Below are positions 8,270 to 16,823 of a stretch of DNA of 64,000 nucleotides, one piece after another; position 1 is the first letter of the stretch, and each line of letters opens with the position of its first letter. Source of the stretch: Sphingopyxis sp. H073. Its GTDB lineage: Bacteria > Pseudomonadota > Alphaproteobacteria > Sphingomonadales > Sphingomonadaceae. The stretch lies in the NCBI RefSeq assembly GCF_001468395.1, contig NZ_LNSG01000003.1, positions 186,001 through 250,000 of the forward strand, in the 5' to 3' direction. Under the pieces are notes generated by a model. It was not told where the DNA came from. It made no database searches and saw nothing but the letters and a program-made list of their open reading frames with translations. Made by a program: the position numbers and the translations under genes.

Positions 8270-9423
8270 CGCCCGCCGTCCGTTTCGACCGTCGCGATCA
8301 CCGACATGCCGGGCCCGAGCCGCTTGGCGAGCGGCTGTCCGGGATCAATGCGGATGCGCACCGCGATCCGCTGCGGCACCTTCACGAAATTGCCCGATCC
8401 GGTGTCAGGCTTGATGATGCTGAACTCGCTCCCCGCCGCCGGGGCGACACTTTCGACCGTCCCCTTGAGCTCGACCCCGCCGAGCGCATCGACCCGGAAA
8501 TGCGCCTTTTGCCCGACCCGGATGCTCGCGGTCTGCGCCTCCTTGAAATTGGCGACGACCCAATGCGTTTCCGGCACCAGATACATGAGCTGGGTGCCGG
8601 GGTTCACGAGTTGTCCGACGCGGACCGCGACCTCGCTCAGCCGGCCGGCGCGCGGCGCCCGGATCACCGTGCGCTCCAGATCGATGTCGGCAAGTCCCCG
8701 CGTCGCTTCGGCATTCTGGACGCCCGCCTTCAGCCCGCCGCGCCCGACGGTGACCGAGCGCACCTGCTCGAGCGCAATCTGCCGCTGCGCCTGCGCCTGA
8801 CGCACCGCCGCCTCGGCCTGCCGGAGCGCCGCGAGCGTCTGGTCGCGCTCGCGCAGCGACACTGATCCGGCGTCGACAAGTTCGTTGACGCGGCGCATGT
8901 CGGCCTGCGCGCGCTGGAGCTGCGCACCGGCATTGGCCACCGCCGCATCCTGCAGGCGCACCTGCGCCTCGGCCGAACGTTCGCTCTGCTCGCTGTTGCT
9001 GAGGCTCGCATTCTGCGCCGCGATGTTCGCCGCGCCCTGCGCGACGCGCTCGCGATAGATCCTGTCGTCGATCCGAACGAGGACCTGCCCCGCCGCGACG
9101 CGCTCGAAATCCTGCACCAGCACCTGCGTCACATAGCCGCCGACCTGCGGCGAGATGATCGTCGTCTGGCCGCGAACATAGGCATTGTCCGTGGTCTGGC
9201 TGTCGGGCCGGAACGGCGGCAGGCCCCAAGCATAGAGGACCGCGAGCGCGCCGAGCAGGATCAGCCCGCTGAACAGGATGATCTGCGATCGCGACCGGTC
9301 GGGTCGCCAGCCGCCACCGCCTTGAGGCGGTTCGGGCTCGGCCGGCGCCGCTTCAGCCGGCGCGGGAGGAGCGGGAGGCGGCGTCTGTTCGGTTGCGGGT
9401 GCCGGTTTCTTGTCGTCGGTCAT
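8266..9423 (-). CDS. HlyD/EmrA-type periplasmic adaptor
   Basis: 385 residues. A proline/alanine-rich cytoplasmic tail precedes a membrane helix (IILFSGLILLGALAVLYAWG, about residues 47-66), then the barrel-sandwich lipoyl halves (TIISPQVGGYVTQVLVQDF and TVIRAPRAGRLSEVAVRVG) separated by a coiled-coil hairpin, and a beta-barrel domain. This is the membrane-fusion protein that links the MFS pump to the outer-membrane channel. It overlaps both neighbours by 4 bp. Confidence 0.92.
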   Translation of the reverse strand: MTDDKKPAPATEQTPPPAPPAPAEAAPAEPEPPQGGGGWRPDRSRSQIILFSGLILLGALAVLYAWGLPPFRPDSQTTDNAYVRGQTTIISPQVGGYVTQVLVQDFERVAAGQVLVRIDDRIYRERVAQGAANIAAQNASLSNSEQSERSAEAQVRLQDAAVANAGAQLQRAQADMRRVNELVDAGSVSLRERDQTLAALRQAEAAVRQAQAQRQIALEQVRSVTVGRGGLKAGVQNAEATRGLADIDLERTVIRAPRAGRLSEVAVRVGQLVNPGTQLMYLVPETHWVVANFKEAQTASIRVGQKAHFRVDALGGVELKGTVESVAPAAGSEFSIIKPDTGSGNFVKVPQRIAVRIRIDPGQPLAKRLGPGMSVIATVETDGGR

Positions 9424-11135
9424 TTTCTTTGCGCCAACATCTGCTGGAGGATGGACAGGTCCGCTGCGAGCGGGCTGTAGCCGCGCCGTCGATCGCGCAG
9501 CCAGCGAACCAGCATGATCACGAAGCCGAGCGCGGCACCACAGCCGATCAGGAAGAATACGTCATTATAGGCGAGGACACCCGCCTGACGCACGGCTTCC
9601 TGAACCGCATTGCGTCCGGCGACCGCCGACCGCAGCGCCGGATCGCCGATCGAGCCGTTCAGGCCGCTCGACAGATAGGCGAGCGCCTGCACCAGCGCGG
9701 GGTCGTCCGTTGCGAGCCCCTGCCCCAGCGTCGTAAGATGTGCCTTCGCGCGGACGGTGAAAAAGGCCGACAGCGCCGCCGTGCCCGCGAGCCCGCCGAT
9801 CGTCTGCGAAAGATTGAACAGCGCCAGAAAGCTGACAATATAGGACGGCCCGCGCGTCAGGGCGCGCAGGAAACCCTCCATCAGCATGGGTCCGATGAAA
9901 TAGACCGACGCGAAGGCGATCGCTGCCTGCGTCAGGTAGAAATCGGACGGCCGCGACATCAGTCCCGTCCGTGTGTCGGCGAAAGCCGCCACCGCGATGA
10001 TCGCCAGCGATATCAGGGTCGAGATGCGAAGATCGGTGGGATTGAGCCCGACCAGCGGCACGAATACCCCGGCCAAAGCCGCCAGGGCAGTTATTGCATA
10101 GAAGGTCACGAGCTGGTCGTTGACATAGCCGAGCGACGTCAACAGCCCGGTCGCGCCGAAATTCTGCTCCGACAGAACGACGCGAATGAACGCACCGGCC
10201 AACGCCAGCTTCAGCAGGTCGCTGCTCGCCATCCAGCGCGTCTCGAGCATCGGCTTCTCGCGGTTATGCTCGATCAGCAAGGCGGCACCGATCAGCAGCA
10301 CCGCGGGCGCCAGCAAGGTGCCCAACCACGGCGTCGGCCACCAGATGATGCGCCCCTGCACCAAGAAACTGCAAAGCAGGCCGACCCCGACGGCAAGCAA
10401 GGGAAAGCTGATCATATCGAGCAGCCCGAAGGCGCGCACTTTCACCCCTTGCGGAAGCGGCAGGATGTTGACGAGGCCGACAGTGACGAGCGAAAGGCCG
10501 AACTGCAACGCGAACAGGTTTCCGATGTCGCCGTCGTACACAAGGATCGGAGAGATCGCCCGGGCGAGCGGCAGTCCAATCTGAACGACGCCAATGCCAA
10601 GGACGAGTGCGATCAACTTTTGCGGACCCGGCAGGCTTTGCATCATGTAGAAGATCGCAAGCGTCACCAGCCCGCTCGCGGCGATCCCGGAGATCGCGCG
10701 CGAGACAAGCTCGACCTGATAGCCCGCATCGAAGAGCTGCACGAAATTGGCGACGACCAAGGCCAGCATCGTTGCGCGCACGAAGCGCTGTATTCCGAAA
10801 TGCTGGCGAACCTTGAATAGCAATATGCTCATGCAGGCGTTGGTCAGGTTGTAGGCCACCGTCACCCAGCCGGTATCGACCGGCGTCAGCGCCATATTCC
10901 CCTGCAAGACAAGCAGATTGGCGAGAAGCAGGCCGTTGGTCAGCCCCGCCACCAGCCCCAAATAGATGCCGATCGCGAAATAGGCGATCCGGCGTCCTTT
11001 GGGGTGGTCCGGATTGGCTGGCGATCCTGGTATCAGCGGCCGCTCGTGCGGCTTCAGCACATATTCCGCGGGCGGAGCGACGGGTACGGCTGGATCAGCC
11101 ACGCCGGTCGACCCGCGACGGACGGGGCGCTGCAT
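9420..11135 (-). CDS. DHA2-family MFS drug efflux permease (EmrB-like)
   Basis: 571 residues with about 14 hydrophobic segments, the DHA2 count. The N-terminal 50 residues are polar and proline-rich. The first helices hold YLGLVAGLTNGLLLANLLVLQGN and the motif-A-like loop GWVTVAYNLTNACMSILLFKV. It is the inner-membrane pump of the operon with the adaptor and channel that follow. No regulator lies directly beside the operon; the next gene upstream is the separate CDF exporter. Expected substrates are hydrophobic drugs or toxic organics, by family only. Confidence 0.88.
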   Translation of the reverse strand: MQRPVRRGSTGVADPAVPVAPPAEYVLKPHERPLIPGSPANPDHPKGRRIAYFAIGIYLGLVAGLTNGLLLANLLVLQGNMALTPVDTGWVTVAYNLTNACMSILLFKVRQHFGIQRFVRATMLALVVANFVQLFDAGYQVELVSRAISGIAASGLVTLAIFYMMQSLPGPQKLIALVLGIGVVQIGLPLARAISPILVYDGDIGNLFALQFGLSLVTVGLVNILPLPQGVKVRAFGLLDMISFPLLAVGVGLLCSFLVQGRIIWWPTPWLGTLLAPAVLLIGAALLIEHNREKPMLETRWMASSDLLKLALAGAFIRVVLSEQNFGATGLLTSLGYVNDQLVTFYAITALAALAGVFVPLVGLNPTDLRISTLISLAIIAVAAFADTRTGLMSRPSDFYLTQAAIAFASVYFIGPMLMEGFLRALTRGPSYIVSFLALFNLSQTIGGLAGTAALSAFFTVRAKAHLTTLGQGLATDDPALVQALAYLSSGLNGSIGDPALRSAVAGRNAVQEAVRQAGVLAYNDVFFLIGCGAALGFVIMLVRWLRDRRRGYSPLAADLSILQQMLAQRK

Positions 11136-11234
11136 TTCTATAGGTCAGTTCAAGCCCCGTTGCCATTCTGCGCCGCACAATATGCGCGAAGACCGCATTG
11201 GCAAAGGGCAGAAAATCACATCTCGATCTCGGCA

Positions 11235-11867
11235 TTAAGCCGCTTCGGCTGCGGCGCGGCCGAGATCGCCGCGCGCGTGGCGGAACACGTCGACGCTGCC
11301 CCATATCGCCAGCGCTGCCATGATCGCCGCGACCGCAAGGTCGGGCCAGCCCTGCCCCGTTCCCAACACACCGAGCGCCGCCGCGAGGACTGCAAGGTTC
11401 CCGATCGCATCGTTGCGCGAGCATATCCAGACCGAGCGCATATTCGCATCGCCCGTCCGATAGCGATAGAGCATCAGCGCGACCGCAACATTCGATGCCA
11501 GCGCCAGCGCACCGATGATTCCCATCGTCTCGGCCTGCGGCGCGGTGCCGGCGACAAAGCCCCACACCGCCGAGCCAAGCACCCAAAGTCCGAAAGCGAG
11601 CATCGTCGCAGCCTTGAGCAGCGCTGCGCGGGCACGCCACGCCAGCGCCATGCCCGCGACGCCCAGACTGATCGCATAATTGGCCGCATCGCCCAGGAAA
11701 TCGAGCGCGTCCGCCTGGAGGGCCCGCGAATCGGCGGCGACGCCCGCGACGATCTCGACCCCGAACATCGCGGCGTTGAGGATCAGCGCAATCCACAGGA
11801 TGCGGCGCCACCTGGGATCGTTCAGCGCGGTCTTGCCGCTTTTTCCTGCGCAACATTGGTCGGCCAT
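11235..11867 (-). CDS. CDF-family heavy-metal exporter
   Basis: About 210 residues. I start at the ATG at 11865-11867 (MADQCCAGKSGK) because a good AAGAGG site lies 6-7 bp upstream; the longer open frame would run through the operator. The protein has five to six hydrophobic helices; the second carries the metal-site residues of cation diffusion facilitators (DALDFLGDAANYAISLG, an HxxxD-like site in which D replaces H). The C-terminal cytoplasmic domain is missing, as in the short CDF members. A CysCys pair in the N-terminus may bind metal. It is divergent from a MerR regulator with a Cd/Pb-type operator between them, so Cd, Pb or Zn export is likely. Confidence 0.85.
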   Translation of the reverse strand: MADQCCAGKSGKTALNDPRWRRILWIALILNAAMFGVEIVAGVAADSRALQADALDFLGDAANYAISLGVAGMALAWRARAALLKAATMLAFGLWVLGSAVWGFVAGTAPQAETMGIIGALALASNVAVALMLYRYRTGDANMRSVWICSRNDAIGNLAVLAAALGVLGTGQGWPDLAVAAIMAALAIWGSVDVFRHARGDLGRAAAEAA

Positions 11868-11906
11868 GCGAAACCTCTTGGTTCTTCGATTCGACATCCC
11901 ATATGC

Positions 11907-11927
11907 ACCCTGTAGCAACTACAGGGT
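11907..11927. promoter_or_regulatory. CadR/PbrR-type MerR operator
   Basis: Perfect dyad with core CCCTGTAGCAACTACAGGG: 9-bp arms (with flanking A and T) and a 3-bp spacer. It closely resembles known CadR/PbrR operators. On the minus strand TTGACC (11930-11925) could be the -35 box with the dyad filling a long spacer, the geometry MerR activators use. It sits between the CDF exporter and its MerR gene. Confidence 0.85.
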
Positions 11928-11933
11928 CAAGCA

Positions 11934-12344
11934 ATGAAAATCGGCGAACTGTCGAAGGCCACCGGCACCAACATCGAGACCATCCGCTATTACGAGCGGA
12001 TCGGACTCCTCCCCGCCCCGCTTCGAACCAATGCGAATTATCGCAGCTATGGTGACGCGCACCGAACGCGGCTCAGTTTCGTGCGTCACTCGCGCGACCT
12101 CGGCTTCACGATCGAGGAAATCCGGTCACTGCTCGACCTTTCCGACCACCCGGACCGCGATTGCGGCGACGCGGACCGCATCGCGTCTGCGCATCTCGAA
12201 CAGGTCGAGGCGAAGATCGACCAGCTCTCGGCGTTGCGCGACGAACTGACCCGCATCGTGGGCCGCTGCCGCGGCGGCCTCGCCGGCGATTGCCGGGTGA
12301 TAGAGGCGCTCGGCGACCATGGACAGTGCAGCCGCGCGCATTAG
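11934..12344 (+). CDS. MerR-family Cd/Pb(Zn)-responsive regulator
   Basis: 136 residues. An N-terminal winged helix-turn-helix (MKIGELSKATGTNIETIRYY, then ERIGLLPAP) is followed by a dimerisation helix (about residues 80-110) and a cysteine-bearing C-terminus (RDCGDAD, RCRGG, DCRV, QCSRAH). Such cysteines form the metal site in CadR/PbrR/ZntR relatives. Its start is 6 bp after the operator, so it probably controls itself and the divergent CDF exporter. Which metal it senses cannot be read with certainty. Confidence 0.88.
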   Translation: MKIGELSKATGTNIETIRYYERIGLLPAPLRTNANYRSYGDAHRTRLSFVRHSRDLGFTIEEIRSLLDLSDHPDRDCGDADRIASAHLEQVEAKIDQLSALRDELTRIVGRCRGGLAGDCRVIEALGDHGQCSRAH

Positions 12345-12349
12345 CCCGG

Positions 12350-13354
12350 TCAGGGGGTCACGATAATCTTGCCGACGGTCGTTCCCGCTTCTTGCGCCCG
12401 ATGCGCATCGACGATCCGCTCGAGCGGATAGCGCGCCGCAATATTGTGCGTGAGCTTGCCCGCGGCCAGCGCCTCGCCGATCGCCTGCGCGGCTTCGGCG
12501 TGGGCCGCGGCATCCATGACATAGACGAGCACGAAACGAACCGTCGCGTCGAGCATGACGAGCGGCCAGAACGGCAGTGCGGGTTCCGGAACCGCGTCCG
12601 ACGCATAGGTCGCGACGACGCCGCGCGGCGCGAGCAGGCTCATGATGACATCGAGGTTCGCACCGAAAGCGACTTCGACGAAACGATCGATGCCGCGCTC
12701 CCGCCCCGTGATCTCGCGAACGCGCGCGACGATGTCGTCGGTCTTGCGGTTGACGATGAAGTCGGCGCCCGCCGCCCTTGCCGAATCCGCCTGCTCGTCG
12801 CGGCTCACGCTCGCGATCACCGTCGCACCGCCGAGCTTGGCGAACTGAATTGCATAACGGCCGACCGCGCCCGCGCCGCCCGAGACGAAGACCGTCTTCC
12901 CCGCGACCGGACCATCGGCAAAGACACTGCGATGCGCGGTCATCGCGGGCACGCCGAGGCTGGCGCCGTCTTCGAACGAGGCGTTGTCGGGCAGGATCGA
13001 GACCTGCCGCACCGGCAGCACGACATATTCGGCAGCGGCGCCGAGCGCCCGGCCCAGCTGCGCTTCGTAGAACCAGACGCGCTTGCCGATCCAGTCGCCG
13101 TCTTCGGCCGATCCGGCCGCGACGACTTCGCCCGCGCCATCCTGATGCGGGATGACCAGCGGATAGGGCATCTCGGTGCGTCCGCGTGCGCCCTGCCGCG
13201 CCTTGGTGTCCGATGGGTTCACGCCCGAGGCGCGCACGCGAATGAGCAATTCGCCCGGCGCAGCGACGGGGACGGGCTGCTCGCCGACGATCAGCACATC
13301 TTCGGCGCTTCCCTTCCGCTCGTACCAGGCGGCCTTCATGACGGATTGTTCCAC
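12350..13354 (-). CDS. Zinc-free quinone oxidoreductase-like alcohol dehydrogenase
   Basis: 334 residues from the GTG at 13354, chosen because AAAGAGG lies 8 bp upstream; ATG 13339 is the alternative. GroES-like N-terminal domain (GELLIRVRASGVNPSDTKARQG), then a Rossmann fold with the NADPH-binding glycine motif VFVSGGAGAVGRYAIQFAKL. The zinc-ligand pattern of classical alcohol dehydrogenases is absent, so it fits the QOR (NADPH:quinone reductase) branch of the MDR family. Divergent from an HxlR-type regulator, an arrangement known for redox-responsive control of quinone reductases. Confidence 0.85.
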   Translation of the reverse strand: MEQSVMKAAWYERKGSAEDVLIVGEQPVPVAAPGELLIRVRASGVNPSDTKARQGARGRTEMPYPLVIPHQDGAGEVVAAGSAEDGDWIGKRVWFYEAQLGRALGAAAEYVVLPVRQVSILPDNASFEDGASLGVPAMTAHRSVFADGPVAGKTVFVSGGAGAVGRYAIQFAKLGGATVIASVSRDEQADSARAAGADFIVNRKTDDIVARVREITGRERGIDRFVEVAFGANLDVIMSLLAPRGVVATYASDAVPEPALPFWPLVMLDATVRFVLVYVMDAAAHAEAAQAIGEALAAGKLTHNIAARYPLERIVDAHRAQEAGTTVGKIIVTP

Positions 13355-13470
13355 GGCATTATCCTCTTTCGGGTTCGACTCGCTGGGCAACAGACCGTGC
13401 CCGTTGCCCGAATCGATATATGCCGGTATCTATAAATTCATAAGTACGCACATTTTGGACATGTACAATC

Positions 13471-13893
13471 ATGAATGTAAGTATTACTGAAAATATTGGA
13501 GAAAATTCGAAAACGCGGTCCGTCCGTCGTCGCGCCGGGCGGACGGGTTGCAGCGTCGAGGCGACGCTGTCGGTGATCGGCGGTGTGTGGAAACCGGTGC
13601 TGCTGTTCCACCTGCTCGGCGGCCGCCTGCGCTTCAACGCGCTCTGCCGCCTGACGCCGAATGCGACGCAGCGGATGATCACGCTGCAGCTTCGCGAACT
13701 GGAGGCGGACGGCATCGTCGCCCGGACTGTCTATCCCGAGGTGCCGCCGCGCGTCGAATATGAACTGACGCCGCTCGGCCATTCGCTGAAGCCCGTGCTG
13801 CTGAGCATGCGATCGTGGGGCGCCGATTTCCAGGCGAGCCTCGACGAAAGCCGCGTCGCGGCGCAGCCATGCGAGGGCGCAGAGCCGGCGTAA
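13471..13893 (+). CDS. HxlR-family transcriptional regulator
   Basis: 140 residues. HxlR winged helix domain with the family signature GCSVEATLSVIGGVWKPVLL and RFNALCRLTPNATQRMITLQ, then VEYELTPLGHSL. The Cys at residue 27 sits where redox-sensing members (HypR, QorR) keep theirs. The divergent quinone oxidoreductase is the obvious target. The 116-bp intergenic region is AT-rich and carries short dyads (GATA...TATC near 13421-13436 and CATGTACAATCATG near 13459-13472), possible operators. Confidence 0.87.
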   Translation: MNVSITENIGENSKTRSVRRRAGRTGCSVEATLSVIGGVWKPVLLFHLLGGRLRFNALCRLTPNATQRMITLQLRELEADGIVARTVYPEVPPRVEYELTPLGHSLKPVLLSMRSWGADFQASLDESRVAAQPCEGAEPA

Positions 13894-13910
13894 TTGAGGG
13901 AAAGGTGGGA

Positions 13911-13964
13911 CGATTCTGTTGCCCGGCTCGTCCCCAGCCGCTGGTATCCGATTCTGTTGCCCGG
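13911..13964. repeat. Direct repeat downstream of tmRNA
   Basis: CGATTCTGTTGCCCGG occurs at 13911-13926 and again at 13949-13964, 38 bp apart, between the HxlR gene end and the 3' end of the tmRNA coding piece. Each copy is followed by a different GC-rich dyad. Confidence 0.7.
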
Positions 13965-14250
13965 TTCGGTCCGAACCGCGTTCTATTTGAATAACCTTAG
14001 GCCGTGAGGCTTATCGGTTACGCAGCCAGAGCGAGTGCTTCGTTATCGTTAGCACTTATAGGTTTGAGCCTTGAACGGGTTACTCAGCCCGGAAGAAAAC
14101 ATCGTCTTTGAACACACGTCGATCCTGGTTCGGCCCCGTCAGAAACCCTCGATCCCTTTGGGAGAGCGTGGGTTTGTGGTGGAGCCGCCGGGTACTGCCC
14201 CCGGGTCCGCTGTGTCTATTCCACGACACCATTTATCCTCATAGCCGGTC
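13960..14250 (-). ncRNA. ssrA: tmRNA, circularly permuted two-piece form
   Basis: Read on the minus strand, the acceptor piece comes first and ends in GGCGGCTCCACCA (CCA at 14179-14177), with a T-arm-like CCGGG/CCCGG hairpin. An intervening segment of about 40 nt follows, then the coding piece starting GGGGCCGAACCAGGATCGAC (5' end near 14137). GGGGCCG pairs with CGGCTCC to rebuild the acceptor stem. The tag frame at 14053-14018 encodes ANDNEALALAA and a TAA stop. This order is the permuted arrangement of alphaproteobacteria. Outer ends are approximate; a strong CGGTTCGG/CCGAACCG hairpin at 13962-13978 probably marks the 3' end of the coding piece. Confidence 0.93.
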
Positions 14251-14275
14251 GAAACCGGCACAACCCATATAGGAA

Positions 14276-14308
14276 ACCCGCCCGCGCTTTGGAAGAGCGC
14301 AGGCGGGT
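14276..14308 (-). terminator. Terminator of mscL
   Basis: Long GC hairpin (ACCCGCC, GCGCT, loop, AGCGC, GGCGGGT) 28 bp after the mscL stop; on the minus strand it is followed by TTTCCTAT. It separates mscL from the tmRNA gene on the same strand. Confidence 0.75.
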
Positions 14309-14335
14309 CATTCGTCCTGAATCGGGCTCAAACCC

Positions 14336-14752
14336 CTATTTTTTCCGCAGTTCGTCCCGGATTTCCGTAAGCAGATCGACCTCGCTCGGGCCGGCCGGCG
14401 CATCGGGTCCGCGGCGCATCACCTTGTTCACCCACTTGACCAGCAGGAAAATGACGAAAGCGAGAATGAGGAAGTTGATGACCGCGGTTAGGAAGGCGCC
14501 ATAGCCGATCATCGCGACGCCGGCCTTCTTGAGCGCCGCATAGTCGGTCGCTGCGATGCCTTCGGGGATGCTGCCGAGCAGGATGAACTTGCTCGAGAAA
14601 TCGACCCCGCCGAAAATCCAGCCGACCAGCGGCATGATCAGGTCGGCGGTCAGCGAGGTCGTGATCGTCGCAAAGGCGCCGCCGATGATGACGCCGACCG
14701 CGAGGTCCATGACATTGCCCTTGGCGATAAATTCCCTGAATTCGCTCAACAT
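14336..14752 (-). CDS. mscL: Large-conductance mechanosensitive channel
   Basis: 138 residues, the usual MscL length. N-terminal helix FREFIAKGNVMDLAVGVIIG with the gate-forming first transmembrane segment, FATITTSLTADLIMPLVGW loop, second transmembrane segment (FLTAVINFLILAFVIFLLV), and the C-terminal cytoplasmic helix ending in LLTEIRDELRKK. It acts as an emergency valve against osmotic downshock in the inner membrane. Its own promoter and terminator appear present, so it is probably monocistronic. Confidence 0.95.
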   Translation of the reverse strand: MLSEFREFIAKGNVMDLAVGVIIGGAFATITTSLTADLIMPLVGWIFGGVDFSSKFILLGSIPEGIAATDYAALKKAGVAMIGYGAFLTAVINFLILAFVIFLLVKWVNKVMRRGPDAPAGPSEVDLLTEIRDELRKK

Positions 14753-14870
14753 GTTGCGGCTCCCCGGATCGTCGATCTTGCGCCCTGAACGTGCCGCGGT
14801 GATTGCACAAAGGCAAGCGCGATCCTATTATGTGTGTTGTTGCGGCAAAACGCCGCGCGAGGGAGCATTG

Positions 14871-15473
14871 ATGACCATGACCTATCGTTCCGCCCGCTGG
14901 CTGATTGTCCCGGTTGCCGCGCTGTCGCTGTCCGCCTGCGGCATCAACAGCGTTCCCACCAAGGAAGAGGCCGCGAAGGCCAAATGGGCCAATGTCGAAG
15001 CGGCGTACCAGCGCCGCGCCGACCTGATCCCCAACCTCGTCGAAACCGCAAAGGGCGCCGCGAAGATCGAGCAATCGACACTCGAAGGCGTCATCCAGGC
15101 GCGCGCGTCGGCGACGCAGGTCAAGCTGACCGCCGACGACCTTGAGGATCCCGCGAAGGTACAGGCCTTCCAGCAGGCGCAGGGCAATGTGTCGAGCGCG
15201 CTCGGCCGCCTGCTGGTCACCGTCGAGCAATATCCCGATCTCAAGAGCCAGGCGCGCTTCGCCGATCTGATGACCCAGCTTGAGGGCACCGAGAACCGGA
15301 TCAACATCTCGATTCAGGACTATAACGCCGCGGTGCAGGATTATAACACGACGATCCGCACCTTCCCTGACATCATCGGGGCCAAGATCGTTCATGGTGC
15401 AAAGCCGATGACGCCGTACAAGGCGGTCAGCCCGAACGCGAACCAGGCGCCGAAGGTCGACTTCGGTCAATAA
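14871..15473 (+). CDS. LemA-family lipoprotein
   Basis: 200 residues from the ATG at 14871, with GAGGGAG upstream; a longer frame to the 5' side overlaps mscL and is not coding. N-terminus is a lipoprotein signal with lipobox LSACG. The body is the LemA all-helical domain with the typical YQRRADLIPNLVETAKGAA and NISIQDYNAAVQDYNTTI. LemA proteins commonly sit in front of TPM-domain genes, as here, and the group is thought to act at the membrane or envelope, with no firm biochemical role. Confidence 0.92.
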   Translation: MTMTYRSARWLIVPVAALSLSACGINSVPTKEEAAKAKWANVEAAYQRRADLIPNLVETAKGAAKIEQSTLEGVIQARASATQVKLTADDLEDPAKVQAFQQAQGNVSSALGRLLVTVEQYPDLKSQARFADLMTQLEGTENRINISIQDYNAAVQDYNTTIRTFPDIIGAKIVHGAKPMTPYKAVSPNANQAPKVDFGQ

Positions 15474-15474
15474 G

Positions 15475-15999
15475 GTGCGCGCCGCCGCCCTTGCCTTCCC
15501 GCTCGCGATCCTTGCCGTCGCGGGCGGATGCAAGGCGGCGCAGGAGTCTGCAGCCGCCGGCGAGACAGCGGCGTGCGACGGCGTCCCGCCAGTGAAGATG
15601 GCCGGTCGCGTAACCGATGCCGCGGACATTTTGACCGCCGACCAGGAGGCACACTTGTCCGATCGGCTGGCCCGTTACGAACAGCGCACGAAACATCAGA
15701 TGGTCATTGCAACGGTGCCTGACCTGCGCGGCGCGCGCGTCGACAATTTCGGTACCTGCCTCGGCAATCGCTGGGGCATCGGGCGCAAGGATCAGTACGA
15801 CGGTGTCGTGATCCTCGTCGCACCGAACGAAAGGCAGATGCGCATCGCGACGGGCAGTGGAATGGAACAGATGTTGACCGACGAAGAAGCCCTCGCCGTC
15901 GTCCACCAGATGACGCCGCGCTTCGGGGATCGCGACTATGCCGGCGGCCTGTCGGCAGGTATCGATGCCATCGCGGCACAGACCGGAGATCCGCAATGA
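15475..15999 (+). CDS. TPM-domain (YgcG-like) lipoprotein, short form
   Basis: 174 residues from a GTG one base after the LemA stop, so translation is probably coupled. N-terminal lipobox AVAGGC (Cys about residue 19). One TPM_phosphatase domain follows, with the family pattern RVTDAADILTADQEAHLSDR, NRWGIGRKDQYDGVVILVAP and RQMRIATGSGMEQMLTDEEA. Unlike its neighbour it has no C-terminal membrane helix or glycine tail. Overlaps the next gene by 4 bp (ATGA). Confidence 0.85.
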   Translation: MRAAALAFPLAILAVAGGCKAAQESAAAGETAACDGVPPVKMAGRVTDAADILTADQEAHLSDRLARYEQRTKHQMVIATVPDLRGARVDNFGTCLGNRWGIGRKDQYDGVVILVAPNERQMRIATGSGMEQMLTDEEALAVVHQMTPRFGDRDYAGGLSAGIDAIAAQTGDPQ

Positions 16000-16811
16000 G
16001 ATCGCTTTTGCTCGGCTGGGCGCTGGGCCTGTCGTTGCTGGCGGCCCCCGCGACCGCACAAACCTTTCCCAAGCTGACGGCGCGCGTCGTCGATCAGGCC
16101 GACATCATCCCGCCCGCCGAGGAAGCTGACCTCAACATCCAGCTTGAACAGGTCGAAAAGACGACGGGCCACCAGTTCGTTGTCGCGACCGTGAACAGTC
16201 TCGAAGGCTATGACATCGCCGACTACGGCTATCGCCTCGGCCGCGACTGGGGCATCGGCGACAAGGAGAAGGACGACGGCGTCGTATTCCTCATCGCTCC
16301 GAACGAACGGAAGATGCGGATCGAAGTCGGCCTGGGCCTGGAACCCGTGCTGACCGACGCGCTATCGGGCCGGATCATCCGCGACGTCGTGACGCCGAAG
16401 TTCAAGGACGGCGACCTTCCGGGCGGCATCCAGGCCGGCGTCAACGCGATCGCGCAGCAGATCCAGCTCCCGCCCGAGGAAGCCGCCGCGCAGGCCGCCG
16501 CGGCCGACAGGGCCGAGCGCGACCGCGCCGACGACGGCGACATCGGCGGGCTGATCTTCATCGGCTTCATCGTCTTTTTCTTCTTCATCCTGCCGATGCT
16601 CTCCGCCTTCGGGCGGCGCGGCAGGAAGCATCGCCGCAACCGTCCATGGGGCGGCGGTCCGATCATCATCTGGGGTGGCGACGACTGGGGCGGCGGCTCT
16701 TCGGGAGGCTCCTCATGGGGCAGCGGCGGCGGGTCGAGCTGGGGCGGTGGCGGCGGCTTTTCGGGCGGCGGCGGCAGCTTCGGCGGCGGCGGTGCCTCGG
16801 GCGGCTGGTAG
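15996..16811 (+). CDS. TPM-domain membrane protein with Gly/Ser-rich tail (YgcG family)
   Basis: 271 residues. Signal peptide (SLLLGWALGLSLLAAPATAQT), TPM domain (about residues 25-150, with RLGRDWGIGDKEKDDGVVFL and MRIEVGLGLEPVLTDA), a membrane helix (IGGLIFIGFIVFFFFILPM) and a tail that is mostly Gly, Ser and Trp (SGGGGSFGGGGASGGW). This is the standard YgcG layout. It is partly homologous to the gene before it, suggesting duplication within the cluster. Confidence 0.9.
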   Translation: MRSLLLGWALGLSLLAAPATAQTFPKLTARVVDQADIIPPAEEADLNIQLEQVEKTTGHQFVVATVNSLEGYDIADYGYRLGRDWGIGDKEKDDGVVFLIAPNERKMRIEVGLGLEPVLTDALSGRIIRDVVTPKFKDGDLPGGIQAGVNAIAQQIQLPPEEAAAQAAAADRAERDRADDGDIGGLIFIGFIVFFFFILPMLSAFGRRGRKHRRNRPWGGGPIIIWGGDDWGGGSSGGSSWGSGGGSSWGGGGGFSGGGGSFGGGGASGGW

Positions 16812-16823
16812 GGGAACGGAGCC

